DNA of 64,000 bases from JACZQZ01 sp046756945 (GTDB taxonomy: Bacteria > Pseudomonadota > Alphaproteobacteria > Rhodospirillales > 2-02-FULL-58-16), in contig JBHHXI010000001.1 of NCBI GenBank assembly GCA_046756945.1, positions 1-64,000 of the forward strand. The letters run 5' to 3'. The notes beneath the pieces were generated by a model. The model was not told where the DNA came from and made no database searches. It saw only the letters and a program-made list of their open reading frames with translations. Each line of letters opens with the position of its first letter. Position 1 is the first letter of the stretch. The position numbers and the translations under genes are program-made. This document shows positions 49,730-58,645 of this stretch, in pieces.

Positions 49730-50777
49730 CGCCGGGGCCGTCCTTGTCGCCGCCGATGGCGCCGTCCTTCCTCTCGTAGCGGGCGGCGGCCTGGCTATGG
49801 CGTTCCGCCTTGTCGTAGGCGTTGACGATGTCGGTCACCAGGGAATGGCGGACCACGTCTTCATCGGTGAAGTGGAGGAAGGCGATGCCCTCGACGCCGT
49901 CCAGAATCTCCACCGCGTCCCTGAGGCCCGAGCGCTTGCCGCGCGGCAGGTCCACCTGGCTGAGGTCGCCGGTGACCACCATGCGGGAATTTTCGCCGAG
50001 CCGGGTGAGCAGCATTTTCATCTGCACGGCGGTCGTGTTCTGGGCCTCGTCCAGGATGACGAACGCGTTGCCCAGGGTGCGCCCGCGCATGAAGGCCAAA
50101 GGCGCCACTTCGATCTCGCCGCTTTCCAGGCGCTTGGCCACCTGCGGCCCCGGAAGCATGTCGTACAACGCGTCGTACAGGGGCCTCATGTAGGGGTCCA
50201 CTTTCTCGCGCATGTCTCCGGGCAGGAATCCCAGCTGTTCGCCGGCCTCGACGGCCGGGCGCGAGAGGACGATCCGGTCCACCTCGCCCGTGATCAGTCT
50301 TTCCACCGCCTTGGCCACCGCCAGGTACGTCTTGCCCGTGCCCGCGGGGCCCAGGCCGAACACCAGTTCGCAGTCGTCGATGGCGCGGATGTACGCGGCC
50401 TGGGCCGGCGAGCGCGGCGAAATGTGGCGTTTGCGGGTGCGGATGGCGAGATCGGCGTCGGCCCCATCCCCATGGCCCCGTGGCGCCATGCGCACGACGG
50501 CGTCGACCTCGGCGCCGCCGACCGCGAGGCCCCGCGCCAACCGGCCGTACAGGCCGTTGAGCGCCGTGCAGGCCGCGTCCACCGCTTCGCTGTCGCCGCT
50601 TATGGTCACCTCGTTGCCGCGGGCGTGGATGGTCACGTCCAGGGCCTTCTCGACCCGCGCAAGATGGCTGTGGTGGGCGCCGAAAAGCTGCAGCGCCAGG
50701 GTGTTGTCGTCGAACGCCAGGTGCGCCGCCTTGGCGTCGACGGCGTTCTCGGCGGTGGGTTTCAGCCGCCGGTTCAC
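49719..50777 (-). CDS. phoH: PhoH-like ATPase
   Basis: A 352-residue PhoH/YbeZ ATPase that works with YbeY in RNA metabolism. An N-terminal KH-like part ([16 protein letters not shown] near 50) precedes the ATPase core: Walker [20 protein letters not shown] near 145, [20 protein letters not shown] abbreviated, Walker [12 protein letters not shown] near 245, and [20 protein letters not shown]. The start is the GTG overlapping the miaB TGA (GTGA). The charged C-terminus is variable. Confidence 0.94.
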   Translation of the reverse strand: MNRRLKPTAENAVDAKAAHLAFDDNTLALQLFGAHHSHLARVEKALDVTIHARGNEVTISGDSEAVDAACTALNGLYGRLARGLAVGGAEVDAVVRMAPRGHGDGADADLAIRTRKRHISPRSPAQAAYIRAIDDCELVFGLGPAGTGKTYLAVAKAVERLITGEVDRIVLSRPAVEAGEQLGFLPGDMREKVDPYMRPLYDALYDMLPGPQVAKRLESGEIEVAPLAFMRGRTLGNAFVILDEAQNTTAVQMKMLLTRLGENSRMVVTGDLSQVDLPRGKRSGLRDAVEILDGVEGIAFLHFTDEDVVRHSLVTDIVNAYDKAERHSQAAARYERKDGAIGGDKDGPGDDD

Positions 50778-52144
50778 GCGCAGGCCCTTTCGCCACGCCT
50801 TTCGTACCCGGCGGTGGCGAGGACGCCGGAGAGGCTGTTGGCGTGACCGGCCTCGATGCGGAGTTCGGCGATGGTGCCCAACAGGGCTTCGGGCGCGCCG
50901 ACGTGAACCGGCTGCATATACGGGCTGCGGCCCACCAGCTGGCCCGCCCGCCTGCCGCGCCGATCCAGGAGCACCGGCATGGCGCGGCCGACGCAGCCCC
51001 GGTTGAACGCCAGTTGCTGAGCGTTGAGCAGGTCCTGCAGGGCGGCCAGGCGCTCGCCCTTGACGGCGTCCGCAACCTGATCGCCCAGGGCCGCCGCCGG
51101 GGTACCGGGCCGCGCGCTGTACTTGAACGAATACGCCTGGGTGAAACCGATGTCTTCGGCCAGCTTCAATGTGGCCCGGAAGTCCGCCTCCGTCTCGCCG
51201 GGAAAGCCGACGATGAAATCCGAAGACAGCGCGATATCGGGCCGCGCGCCGCGCAGGCGGTCCACCACCCGCCGGTATCCGTCGCCCGTGTGGCGGCGGT
51301 TCATGGCGGCCAGCACGCGGTCCGAGCCCGACTGGACCGGCAGGTGCAGATACGGCATGAGCTCGGGCACGTCCCGGTGCGCCGCGATCAGTTCGTCGTC
51401 CACGTCGGCGGGATACGACGTGGTGTAGCGAACGCGGTCCACGCCCTCGATTTCGGCCACCGCCGCGATGAGGCGCCCCAGTCCCCATTCGCCCCGCCCC
51501 GGCGATTCCCCGTGGTAGCAATTGACGTTCTGGCCGAGCAGGGTGATTTCCCGCACGCCGGCGGCGGCCAGGTGGCCCGCCTCGGCCAGAACGTCGGCCA
51601 CGGGACGCGAGTACTCGGCCCCGCGTGTATACGGCACCACGCAGAACGTGCAGAACTTGTCGCAGCCCTCCTGCACGGTGAGGAAGGCGGCGGCGCCCTG
51701 GACGCGCCCGGGATCGGGCAGATGGTCGAACTTGGAAACCGGCGGGAAATCGATATCCAGGACCGCGCCGCCGGCGCGCCCCAGGCGGGCCACCATTTCC
51801 GGCAGGCGGTGGTAGGTCTGGGGCCCGAAGACCATGTCCACGTAGGGTGCGCGGCGCAGGATCTCCTCGCCCTCGGCCTGGGCGACGCAGCCGGCGACGC
51901 CGAGGATCATGCGCCCGCCGGCCCGTTCCCTCAGCCGTTTCAGGCGGCGCAACCGGCCGAGCTCGGAATACACCTTCTCGGCGGCCTTCTCGCGGATGTG
52001 ACAGGTATTCAGGATGACCATGTCCGCCCCCGCCGCATGGTCGGCCGGGACGAAGCCGAGAGGCGCCAGGACGTCCGCCATGCGGGCGGAGTCGTAGACG
52101 TTCATCTGACAGCCGAAAGTCGCGATGTGAAGTGTCTTCGCCAA
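50774..52144 (-). CDS. miaB: tRNA-2-methylthio-N6-dimethylallyladenosine synthase
   Basis: Radical SAM methylthiotransferase acting on i6A37 of tRNAs. 456 residues. The N-terminal UPF0004 domain has the three auxiliary-cluster cysteines (FGCQMN, NTCHIRE, VAGCVAQ). The radical SAM motif [15 protein letters not shown] lies near 160. [15 protein letters not shown] and a C-terminal TRAM domain ([20 protein letters not shown], 20 residues) follow. First gene of the miaB-phoH-ybeY-corC-lnt operon; fur lies 121 bases upstream on the same strand. Confidence 0.96.
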   Translation of the reverse strand: MAKTLHIATFGCQMNVYDSARMADVLAPLGFVPADHAAGADMVILNTCHIREKAAEKVYSELGRLRRLKRLRERAGGRMILGVAGCVAQAEGEEILRRAPYVDMVFGPQTYHRLPEMVARLGRAGGAVLDIDFPPVSKFDHLPDPGRVQGAAAFLTVQEGCDKFCTFCVVPYTRGAEYSRPVADVLAEAGHLAAAGVREITLLGQNVNCYHGESPGRGEWGLGRLIAAVAEIEGVDRVRYTTSYPADVDDELIAAHRDVPELMPYLHLPVQSGSDRVLAAMNRRHTGDGYRRVVDRLRGARPDIALSSDFIVGFPGETEADFRATLKLAEDIGFTQAYSFKYSARPGTPAAALGDQVADAVKGERLAALQDLLNAQQLAFNRGCVGRAMPVLLDRRGRRAGQLVGRSPYMQPVHVGAPEALLGTIAELRIEAGHANSLSGVLATAGYERRGERACA

Positions 52145-52265
52145 GGCGGCCCGCGCTATCGTATCGGGCGGCCGGCCCGCCCAGGACGGTTGACGGTCAT
52201 TCCTGCGATTCGCTCCTCGGTGTGGTGTTTACCCGTCTCAAAAGGTAGCACCCCACCCCGGGGTG

Positions 52266-52736
52266 TCAAGCTGACCCGCGGCTTCCCTTGCCACCGGAGC
52301 GACGCCGGGCGCGCTTTTTCTTCGATTCGGCGGGCACGCCATAGAGCTCCAGCCGGTGCCCGATAAGTTTGAACCCGTATCTTGCGGCAATTTTTTCCTG
52401 CAGGGCCTCGATTTCCTGGTTCTGGAATTCGATGACCTTGCCCGATTGAATGTCGATCAGGTGATCGTGATGCTCGTCGGTGATTTCCTCGTAGCGGGAG
52501 CGGCCGTTGCCGAAATCGTGCCGTTCCAGGATGTTGGCCTCCTCGAACAGGCGCACGGTGCGGTAAACGGTGGCGATGCTGATGTGGGAATTCATCTGAG
52601 CGGCGCGGCGGTACACCTGCTCCACGTCCGGATGGTCCGTGGACGTGGAAAGGACACGTGCGATGACCCGCCGCTGCTCGGTCATCTTCATGTTCTTTTC
52701 GATGCAAAGCCGCTCGATACGCGATGGCGGAGGCAT
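52266..52736 (-). CDS. fur: Ferric uptake regulator family protein (Fur/Mur)
   Basis: A 156-residue Fur-family repressor. The DNA-binding part has MTEQRRVIARVLSTSTDHPD and ISIATVYRTVRLFEEANIL. The metal site shows ERHDFGNGRSRYEE, then HHDHLIDIQSGKVIEFQN. The CxxC zinc pair of E. coli Fur is absent, as in most alphaproteobacterial Fur/Mur proteins, which often sense manganese. A basic Lys/Arg tail ends it. It lies before miaB, a common alphaproteobacterial position. Confidence 0.9.
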   Translation of the reverse strand: MPPPSRIERLCIEKNMKMTEQRRVIARVLSTSTDHPDVEQVYRRAAQMNSHISIATVYRTVRLFEEANILERHDFGNGRSRYEEITDEHHDHLIDIQSGKVIEFQNQEIEALQEKIAARYGFKLIGHRLELYGVPAESKKKRARRRSGGKGSRGSA

Positions 52737-52839
52737 GGCCCCTCCCCGGGCCCCGGTGGAATGGATCGTGGGCGCCGCGACATCCGGAAGGGCGCCCCTG
52801 TCCCGCGAAGGCGGAGCACACCCGCCGGGTGCGGGCTGA

Positions 52840-53262
52840 TCAACCCGACTTGCGACGACGCTTGCGCGGTTTGGTGCCGAGACCGATCTTCTTGGCCAAG
52901 GCGCTGCGGTGCTTGGCGTAATTGGGGGCCACCATGGGGTATTCGGGCGGCAGTCCCCAGCGCTCCCGGTATTCGTCCGGTGTCATGTTGTAGGCGGTCT
53001 TAAGGTGACGCTTGAGCATTTTCAGCTTCTTGCCGTCCTCGAGACAGACTACAAAGTCGGGAAAGACCGACTTTTTGACCGGCACGGCGGGCTTCGGGCG
53101 CTCGGGCACCGACGGCATCGTTCCCACGATCGACAAAGTTTTGTATACGTCTTGAATCAACTGGGGCAGGTCGCCGAGCGCGATCGAGTTGTTGCCCACA
53201 TGCGCGGAGACAATCTCGGTCGTCAATTCCAGCAGTTCATTTGCGTTGGGATTATCGCTCAT
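52840..53262 (-). CDS. mucR: MucR/Ros-family zinc-finger regulator
   Basis: A 140-residue nucleoid-associated-type regulator of the MucR family. An N-terminal oligomerisation part (LLELTTEIVSAHVGNN; LIQDVYKTL) is followed by a Ros-type zinc finger: VCLEDGKKLKMLKRHLKTAYNM abbreviated, where the usual first CxxC is reduced to one Cys followed by an acidic residue as in many MucR proteins, then TPDEYRERWGLPPEYPMVAPNYA abbreviated and a basic tail. The AT-rich 72-base region shared with tusA is a likely binding target. Confidence 0.93.
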   Translation of the reverse strand: MSDNPNANELLELTTEIVSAHVGNNSIALGDLPQLIQDVYKTLSIVGTMPSVPERPKPAVPVKKSVFPDFVVCLEDGKKLKMLKRHLKTAYNMTPDEYRERWGLPPEYPMVAPNYAKHRSALAKKIGLGTKPRKRRRKSG

Positions 53263-53298
53263 CTAAAACTATCCCCCCTTTTTTATGAACGCTCACTA

Positions 53299-53304
53299 TA
53301 TAAT
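53299..53304 (+). promoter_or_regulatory. Candidate -10 box for tusA in the mucR-tusA region
   Basis: A perfect TATAAT 30 bases before the tusA ATG, without a clear -35. It lies in the 72-base AT-rich region shared by divergent mucR and tusA. The opposite strand also offers TATAGT for mucR. Confidence 0.4.
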
Positions 53305-53334
53305 TAATGCTTCCTGGCGAAGCAAGAACTTCGC

Positions 53335-53610
53335 ATGAAAAACACACCGAAAGACAATACCGGCGAGGATATCGACTTCTATCTCGACATAACGTCCGAG
53401 GTCTGCCCCCTTACCTTCGTCAAGACCAAGCTTCGGATCGAGCGCATGGCCCCCGGCCAGGTGCTCCAGGTGCGCCTGAAGGGCGCCGAACCCCTGGACA
53501 ACGTTCCCCGCTCGGTGCGCGAACAGGGCCATACGGTGCTCAGCCTGGAGGCCGAGGAGCCGGAGCCCGGGCCGGACACCGTGCACCGCCTGTTGATTCG
53601 CAAGGAATAG
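53335..53610 (+). CDS. TusA-family sulfurtransferase-like protein
   Basis: A 91-residue protein of the TusA/YeeD/SirA fold. The signature CPxxxxxxK is present: ITSEVCPLTFVKTKLRIERM near 20-39, with the active Cys at 24 or so, followed by LQVRLKGAEPLDNVPRSVREQG. TusA-type proteins carry persulfide sulfur for tRNA thiolation or cofactor synthesis. The exact role is unknown here. It is the only plus-strand gene between fur and tsaB. The ATG directly follows an 18-base inverted repeat and has no Shine-Dalgarno sequence. Confidence 0.85.
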   Translation: MKNTPKDNTGEDIDFYLDITSEVCPLTFVKTKLRIERMAPGQVLQVRLKGAEPLDNVPRSVREQGHTVLSLEAEEPEPGPDTVHRLLIRKE

Positions 53611-53613
53611 GTG

Positions 53614-53680
53614 CCCCGCCCGCCGCGTGTTTACCGCCGGCCCCGCCCGCCGCGTGTTTACCGCCGGCCCCGCCCGCCGC
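53614..53680. repeat. 27-bp tandem duplication spanning the tsaB stop codon
   Basis: Two perfect 27-bp copies (53614-53640 and 53641-53667) and a 13-bp partial third copy (53668-53680). The unit begins CCCCGCCCGCCGCG on the plus strand. It includes the TAA of tsaB, so each copy carries an in-frame stop. Confidence 0.9.
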
Positions 53681-54347
53681 CCGTGGCCGCCTTCGCCTGG
53701 GGAGGCCTCAGGTACAGCGGCGCCGGCGGCTCCACGGGCTCGCCCGGACGCCAGCGCAGGGCGGCGAGGCCGGCCACCGTGGCCGCGTCGGGCAGGCCGG
53801 GGGCGGCGCTGAGGGTCACCGCCACGCCCGCCTCGGCCAGCGCCCCGGCGGCGCGCGCGGCGGCATCGCCGGCGACGAGGATGCGGCGCGCCGGGACCAG
53901 TCCCCCGAGCCCGCCGAACGGCACCGCTTGCGGCGGCCCCAGGGGCGCAAGGTCGGGCGCGAAGACCTGGGCGTAGACGTCGGCCCGCTTGGAATCGAGC
54001 GCCACCAGAAGGGGATCGGCGGCCCGTTCGCCCTTGGCCACGCCATGGGCCACCGCCTCCAGGGTGGTGACGCCGAGGCACGGGACGCCGGACGCCAGCG
54101 CCATGCCCCGCGCCGCCGCCAACCCGATGCGCAGGCCGGTGAAGGCGCCCGGTCCGACGGTCACCGCCAGCAGGTCGAGGTCGGAAAATCCGCACCCGGC
54201 TTCCGCCAGGACGTCCAGGATCATGGGCATCAGGGCCTCGGACTGCCCGCGCTCCATCCGGGCGAGGCGCCGCGCGCGCACGCCGCCGTCCCACCACAGC
54301 GCCGCCGAACAGGCAGAGGTGGCGGTATCCAGAGCCAGAATCCTCAC
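53658..54347 (-). CDS. tsaB: tRNA threonylcarbamoyladenosine biosynthesis protein TsaB
   Basis: Non-catalytic partner of TsaD in N6-threonylcarbamoyladenosine formation at A37 of tRNAs. The ASKHA fold shows ILALDTATSACSAALW at the start, MILDVLAEAG and the hallmark VTVGPGAFTGLRIGLAAARGMA (abbreviated) near 65-85. The start is a GTG at 54347; 229 residues. The C-terminus (GGGRGRR) lies in a 27-bp tandem duplication that also repeats the stop codon. It is divergent from the dipeptidase gene. The rimI gene that often follows tsaB is not present. Confidence 0.92.
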   Translation of the reverse strand: MRILALDTATSACSAALWWDGGVRARRLARMERGQSEALMPMILDVLAEAGCGFSDLDLLAVTVGPGAFTGLRIGLAAARGMALASGVPCLGVTTLEAVAHGVAKGERAADPLLVALDSKRADVYAQVFAPDLAPLGPPQAVPFGGLGGLVPARRILVAGDAAARAAGALAEAGVAVTLSAAPGLPDAATVAGLAALRWRPGEPVEPPAPLYLRPPQAKAATGGGRGRR

Positions 54348-54430
54348 GGCGCCATGTCCCTTTCTAGTCCCACCGCGGTTATACTGCCTTTCCCCGGCCC
54401 CGGCGCGCATCGATTGTAAGGGAGCCGCTC

Positions 54431-54982
54431 ATGGCCCTTGTCGAGATCACCCCGTCCAGCCACGGCGTCGAGATTGATCTCGCCTACGCCGGGGCCGACA
54501 ACTTCACGGGCAGGCCGGTGTACCGGCGGGCCGCGTGCTATCTGCACGCCGACGCCGAACGGCTGCTCGGCCGGGCCGTCGATCTGGCGGCGGCGCAAGG
54601 GTTTCGCCTGAAGATCTTCGACGCCTTCCGTCCCACGGAGGCCCAGTGGGTGCTATGGAACCACACCCCCGATCCCGAGTTCCTGGCCGATCCGCGCCGG
54701 GGATCGCCCCACTCGCGGGGCGTGGCCGTGGACCTGACCCTCATCGACGGAGACGGACGGGAGCTGGAGATGGGCACCAGGTTCGACGCCTTCACGCCGC
54801 TTTCCCATCACGGCAGCACGGCCGTGCCGCCACAGGCACAGGGCAGGCGCTGCCTTCTTCTCGGCCTGATGACGGCGGCGGGGTGGGACTTTTACGGCAA
54901 TGAGTGGTGGCACTATCAGCTGTTCGACAGCCGCCGCTATCCCCTGCTCGCCGACGCGGAGCTGCCCGACGGGATGATGTGA
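54431..54982 (+). CDS. D-alanyl-D-alanine dipeptidase (VanX/DdpX family)
   Basis: Zinc dipeptidase of peptidase family M15D that cleaves D-Ala-D-Ala. Among 183 residues the zinc motif SxHxxGxAxD appears as SPHSRGVAVDLTLI near 95, and the catalytic ExxH as NEWWHYQLF near 158. FDAFRPTEAQ near 58 supplies the conserved Arg. No signal peptide, so it probably acts in the cytoplasm on recycled peptides. No vanR/S/H/A genes accompany it, so it looks like a DdpX-type catabolic enzyme rather than resistance. It is divergent from tsaB over 83 bases. Confidence 0.9.
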   Translation: MALVEITPSSHGVEIDLAYAGADNFTGRPVYRRAACYLHADAERLLGRAVDLAAAQGFRLKIFDAFRPTEAQWVLWNHTPDPEFLADPRRGSPHSRGVAVDLTLIDGDGRELEMGTRFDAFTPLSHHGSTAVPPQAQGRRCLLLGLMTAAGWDFYGNEWWHYQLFDSRRYPLLADAELPDGMM

Positions 54983-55161
54983 GCGCCCGGCCAACGGGAC
55001 CGCCCCCTTGGAATTGCGGCGGCGGCGGGGCCGGTGCGGCGGCGGCGGCGGATTTCACCGGGCGCGGATGACCCTTGTGCTTCGCCGCGGAAGCGGGAAG
55101 AATCCCGCCTGGTACCCTTTACCAGGCACACGCACGGGGTCCGCAATACCATGAACGGCCC

Positions 55162-56229
55162 ATGAGCGCTCTTCGCGAAACACACACCGGCCTCTCCGGT
55201 CGAGCCCTGCGGCGGTGCCTCGCCGTCGTTCTGCTGGCCGCCGCCGGGTGGGCGGCCGCGCCGCCATCGGTGGCCCTGGCGGAAAATTCCGCCGTCGTGC
55301 TCATGTACCACCGTTTCGGGGAGGGGAAGTATCCTTCCACCAACATCACCATCGCCCAGTTCGAGGCCCACATCAGGGAACTCAAGAGCGGCAAATATAC
55401 GGTGCTGCCCGTGCCCGAGATCCTCGAGGCGCTGCGCCGCGGCACGCCCCTGCCCGAGCGCACCGTGGGCCTCACCATCGACGATGCCTACCTGTCCGTC
55501 TACACCCGGGCCTGGCCGCGCCTGAAAGCGGCCGGCTTCCCGTTTACCCTGTTCGTGGCCACCGATCCCCTTGACCGCAAGCAACCCGATTTCATGACCT
55601 GGGACAACCTCCGCGAAATGGCCGGGGCCGGCGTCACCATCGGCCGTCACACCGCCTCTCACCTGCACATGCCGACGGCGAGCGGCGAACGCAACAGCCG
55701 CGACATGGCGCGCGCCGACGCGCGCTTCCGGGCAAATCTGGGGATGCGGCCCAAGCTGTTCGCCTACCCGTACGGCGAGGCCAGCCTCGCGATCCAGAAA
55801 CTGGTCCGCGGAGCCGGTCTCACCGCCGCCTTCGGACAGCACTCGGGCGCCGTCGGCGGCGCCGACAACTTCTTTTACCTGCCGCGGTTCGCCATGAACG
55901 AGAAGTACGGCGACCTTTCCCGCTTCCGCCTGGTCGCCAACACCCTGGCCCTGCCCGTCACCGACATGGTGCCCGCCGATCCGTTGATCACCGGCCCCAA
56001 CCCGCCCGCCATCGGCTTCACCGTGATCGGCAACGTCACGGGCCTGCAACGGCTGACCTGCTTCGCCTCCCACGAAGGCCGGGCGAAGATCGAGCGGCTG
56101 GGGACAACCCGGATCGAAGTGCGGGTGGGAAAGCCCTTTCCCAAGGGACGCACGCGCCTCAACTGCACCATGCCGGCCAAGGACGGCCGCTGGCGCTGGC
56201 TCGGCCGCCTGTACTACGTGCCCCGATAA
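55162..56229 (+). CDS. Secreted polysaccharide deacetylase
   Basis: A 355-residue exported protein with a NodB-type carbohydrate esterase 4 domain. A signal peptide of about 40 residues ends in ALA. VVLMYHRFGEGKYPSTNI, GLTIDDAYLSVYT (the metal Asp pair), and GRHTASHLHM (HxxxH motif) near 160 define the domain; PKLFAYPYGEAS is the later conserved block. A C-terminal part of about 100 residues (GFTVIGNVTGLQR; LNCTMPAKDGRWRWLGRLYY, 20 residues) is beta-rich. It may trim acetyl groups from peptidoglycan or an exopolysaccharide. It converges with the Bax-like gene. Confidence 0.87.
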   Translation: MSALRETHTGLSGRALRRCLAVVLLAAAGWAAAPPSVALAENSAVVLMYHRFGEGKYPSTNITIAQFEAHIRELKSGKYTVLPVPEILEALRRGTPLPERTVGLTIDDAYLSVYTRAWPRLKAAGFPFTLFVATDPLDRKQPDFMTWDNLREMAGAGVTIGRHTASHLHMPTASGERNSRDMARADARFRANLGMRPKLFAYPYGEASLAIQKLVRGAGLTAAFGQHSGAVGGADNFFYLPRFAMNEKYGDLSRFRLVANTLALPVTDMVPADPLITGPNPPAIGFTVIGNVTGLQRLTCFASHEGRAKIERLGTTRIEVRVGKPFPKGRTRLNCTMPAKDGRWRWLGRLYYVPR

Positions 56230-56273
56230 CCGGGCACGGCCGATTTTCCTGAACGGAATTCCCTGAAAGGCGG

Positions 56274-57263
56274 CTAGATCGAGGGTTCGGCTGCCGCGCC
56301 GGACTCGCTGAGACGGGCGTCGTCCAACCGGCGCAGGCCGTTGGCCTCGATGATCGTGCGAATGGTCCTTACGTAGTCCTCGCCGCGCTGGGAGTACGCC
56401 TTCAGTTCGCCGGCCAGGGCCGTGCCGTCGACGGGGGCGCCGGCGCGCCGCATCAGCGCCCGGGCGCGGCGGAATTTCCGGTAGGCGCGATGCCGGTTGA
56501 GATTGCGAACGTAGCTCCTGACCGAATCGAGCAGGCTGTCGTAGGCCTTGATCTTGTGGGTCTTGCCCTGGTCGCGCTTGCTCGGCGTCAGGCCGCCGTC
56601 CCGCGCCGTGGTCCACATGCCGAACAGGGCGTTGCCCTCGTGGCCGAAGCGGGACGTGCCCCAGCCGCTCTCCTCCGCCGATTGGGCCAGGGCCAGGGAC
56701 GGCGGGACGATATCGACCCGGTTCAACAGCGCGTCTACGTCGCCCCGCTTGACGCGGTAGCGCTCGGCCATGACGGCGAGCCACAGCCGGTCGGTGGCGT
56801 TCAGGCGCTCACCAAGCCGCAGGTGATGGCGCAGTCGCCAAAGCCGCTGGCGGTCGGCGAGGACCTCCTCGTTGGCCTGCAGGATCAGGGGAAGAATGGT
56901 TTGAAAAAATATGGCCTTGCGCGCCGTCGCGTCGCGGACGTCGGCCAGATCGGAGGGCAGGCCGGCAAGGAAAAGGCGCGGAACGCGGCCATCGCCGGAA
57001 AGGACCGCCTGCAGATCGTAGCCCATGCGCTGGAAGGAATCGGAAAGCTTCCGCACGGTGGGCCGGACCGCTATCCCGGCCGCCGGCTGCAACCCCGGCA
57101 ACTCGGATTTTTCGGGCCGGACCGGCACCGGGACCGAGACGCGCGAAACCGCACGGGGTGCCGATGTCTCTCCGAGCGGGGGACGGATCATATTGGCCGC
57201 GACAAGACCGGCCACCAGGATCCCGACCAGGCCCAACGCCCCATGTTCGAACTTCATCGCCAT
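56274..57263 (-). CDS. Bax-like glucosaminidase-domain protein
   Basis: A 329-residue membrane-anchored or exported protein. An N-terminal hydrophobic helix (LGLVGILVAGLVAANMI, about 9-25) is followed by a Pro-rich spacer and a glucosaminidase (GH73-like) domain with the catalytic Glu in SLALAQSAEESGWGTSRFG near 205, then NALFGMWTT and SYVRNLNRHRAYRKFRRAR. E. coli Bax is the closest described relative. The substrate would be peptidoglycan. The ATG at 57263 is chosen over an earlier in-frame start (57317) because of the membrane helix position. Confidence 0.85.
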   Translation of the reverse strand: MAMKFEHGALGLVGILVAGLVAANMIRPPLGETSAPRAVSRVSVPVPVRPEKSELPGLQPAAGIAVRPTVRKLSDSFQRMGYDLQAVLSGDGRVPRLFLAGLPSDLADVRDATARKAIFFQTILPLILQANEEVLADRQRLWRLRHHLRLGERLNATDRLWLAVMAERYRVKRGDVDALLNRVDIVPPSLALAQSAEESGWGTSRFGHEGNALFGMWTTARDGGLTPSKRDQGKTHKIKAYDSLLDSVRSYVRNLNRHRAYRKFRRARALMRRAGAPVDGTALAGELKAYSQRGEDYVRTIRTIIEANGLRRLDDARLSESGAAAEPSI

Positions 57264-57489
57264 ATACAGCCGCCTGTTCCGGTTAACAAAAAAGGCCCCC
57301 AATTCCGCCGGAAACAAACGCCTTTCAGCCCTTGTTCACGGGTTCATCATGCGGAAAAGGGGGTCCGAAATTGAGGACGTATTTTAATAAAATTTTAACT
57401 AAATTGCCAGGGGTTTTTTCACCCGCCCGGGGGGCGGCGCGACCCCCGGCGGCCGGGCCGCGGACCCCGGCGGCCCGGACTTTCGTTAC

Positions 57490-57532
57490 GGAAAAGAAAC
57501 GAAAATGCCCGCCGACGCGCCTTCAGGCGGGC
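57490..57532 (-). terminator. trpS terminator overlapping the stop codon
   Basis: On the minus strand GCCCGCC (57532-57526), a 12-base loop and GGCGGGC (57513-57507) are followed by ATTTTCGTTTCTTTTC. The stem begins within the last codons of trpS and includes its TGA in the loop. Confidence 0.75.
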
Positions 57533-58521
57533 AGGAAGCCGACGATGGCCTGGACCTCCTTGAGGATCGGCTCGGCCAGGGCGCGGGCCCGCTGGCTGCC
57601 GTCGCGCAAAACCCCGTCGACGTAGGCCTCGTCGCCCATCAGGCGCCGCATTTCGTCCTGAATGGGCGCCAGCACGGACACCGCCAGATCGGCCAGGTCC
57701 TGCTTGAAGGCGGAGAACTGTCCGCCGCCGACCCGGGCGCAGGCGTCCTCGATGGAGATGTCCGACAGCGCCGCGTAGATGCCCATCAGGTTGGCCGCCT
57801 CGGGGCGGCCGTCGAACCCGGCCGGGGTTTCCGGCAGGGGATGGGGATCGGTCTTGGCCTTGCGGAATTTCCTGGCGATGTCGTCGGCGCCGTCGGTCAT
57901 CTCGATGCGGGAATACGCCGAAGCGTCCGATTTGCTCATTTTCCTGGTTCCGTCGCGGAGCGACATGACGCGGGTGCCGGAGCCGAATATCAACGGCTCC
58001 ACCGGCGGAAAGAAATCGACGCCGAAATCGGTGTTGAACTTCTGGGCGATGTCGCGGGTGAGTTCCAGGTGCTGCTTCTGGTCCTCGCCGACGGGCACAT
58101 GGGTCGCCTTGTACAGCAGGATGTCGGCGGCCATGAGGTTGGGGTACGCGAACAGGCCGACGGAGGCGTTTTCCCGGTGCTTGCCCGCCTTTTCCTTGAA
58201 CTGGGTCATGCGGTTGAGCCAGCCGAGGCGGGCCACGCAGTTGAAGATCCAGGCCAGCTCCGCGTGCGCCGGCACCTGGCTCTGGACGAAGATGATGTTG
58301 CGCTCGGGCGCGATGCCCGAAGCCATCATGGCGGCCGCCACCTCGCGCGTGTTGGCGACCAGCTCCCCGGGCTCCTGCCAGGCCGTGATCGCATGCAGGT
58401 CGACGACGCAGAATATGCAGTCGTACTCGTCCTGCAGCCGCACCCAGTTGCGGATGGCGCCCAGGTAGTTGCCGAGATGCAGGTTTCCGGTGGGCTGCAC
58501 GCCCGAGAAAATGCGTTTCAT
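57523..58521 (-). CDS. trpS: Tryptophanyl-tRNA synthetase
   Basis: Class I synthetase charging tRNA-Trp. 332 residues. The HIGH-like motif is [17 protein letters not shown] near 8-24 and the KMSKS motif is [10 protein letters not shown] near 195. [16 protein letters not shown] near 150 is the tryptophan pocket region. The C-terminal anticodon-binding part ends IVGFLPA. It follows murJ by 124 bases on the same strand and is closed by an intrinsic terminator that overlaps its stop. Confidence 0.97.
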   Translation of the reverse strand: MKRIFSGVQPTGNLHLGNYLGAIRNWVRLQDEYDCIFCVVDLHAITAWQEPGELVANTREVAAAMMASGIAPERNIIFVQSQVPAHAELAWIFNCVARLGWLNRMTQFKEKAGKHRENASVGLFAYPNLMAADILLYKATHVPVGEDQKQHLELTRDIAQKFNTDFGVDFFPPVEPLIFGSGTRVMSLRDGTRKMSKSDASAYSRIEMTDGADDIARKFRKAKTDPHPLPETPAGFDGRPEAANLMGIYAALSDISIEDACARVGGGQFSAFKQDLADLAVSVLAPIQDEMRRLMGDEAYVDGVLRDGSQRARALAEPILKEVQAIVGFLPA

Positions 58522-58645
58522 GGTCCGGCCTCCCGTGCACCCCCCGGCGGCCGCGCGGGCGTCGCCGGCAAACCGTTGCCGTGGGGTACACCCCCCGTTC
58601 CCCCCGGGGAAAGCGGCGGTGTTATGGCCCGTCGGGCCGTGGCGG

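Noticed and set aside
54431..54982. Vancomycin resistance determinant (VanX)
   Set aside because: The enzyme is VanX-like, but no ligase, reductase or two-component genes accompany it; a DdpX-type metabolic role is more likely.
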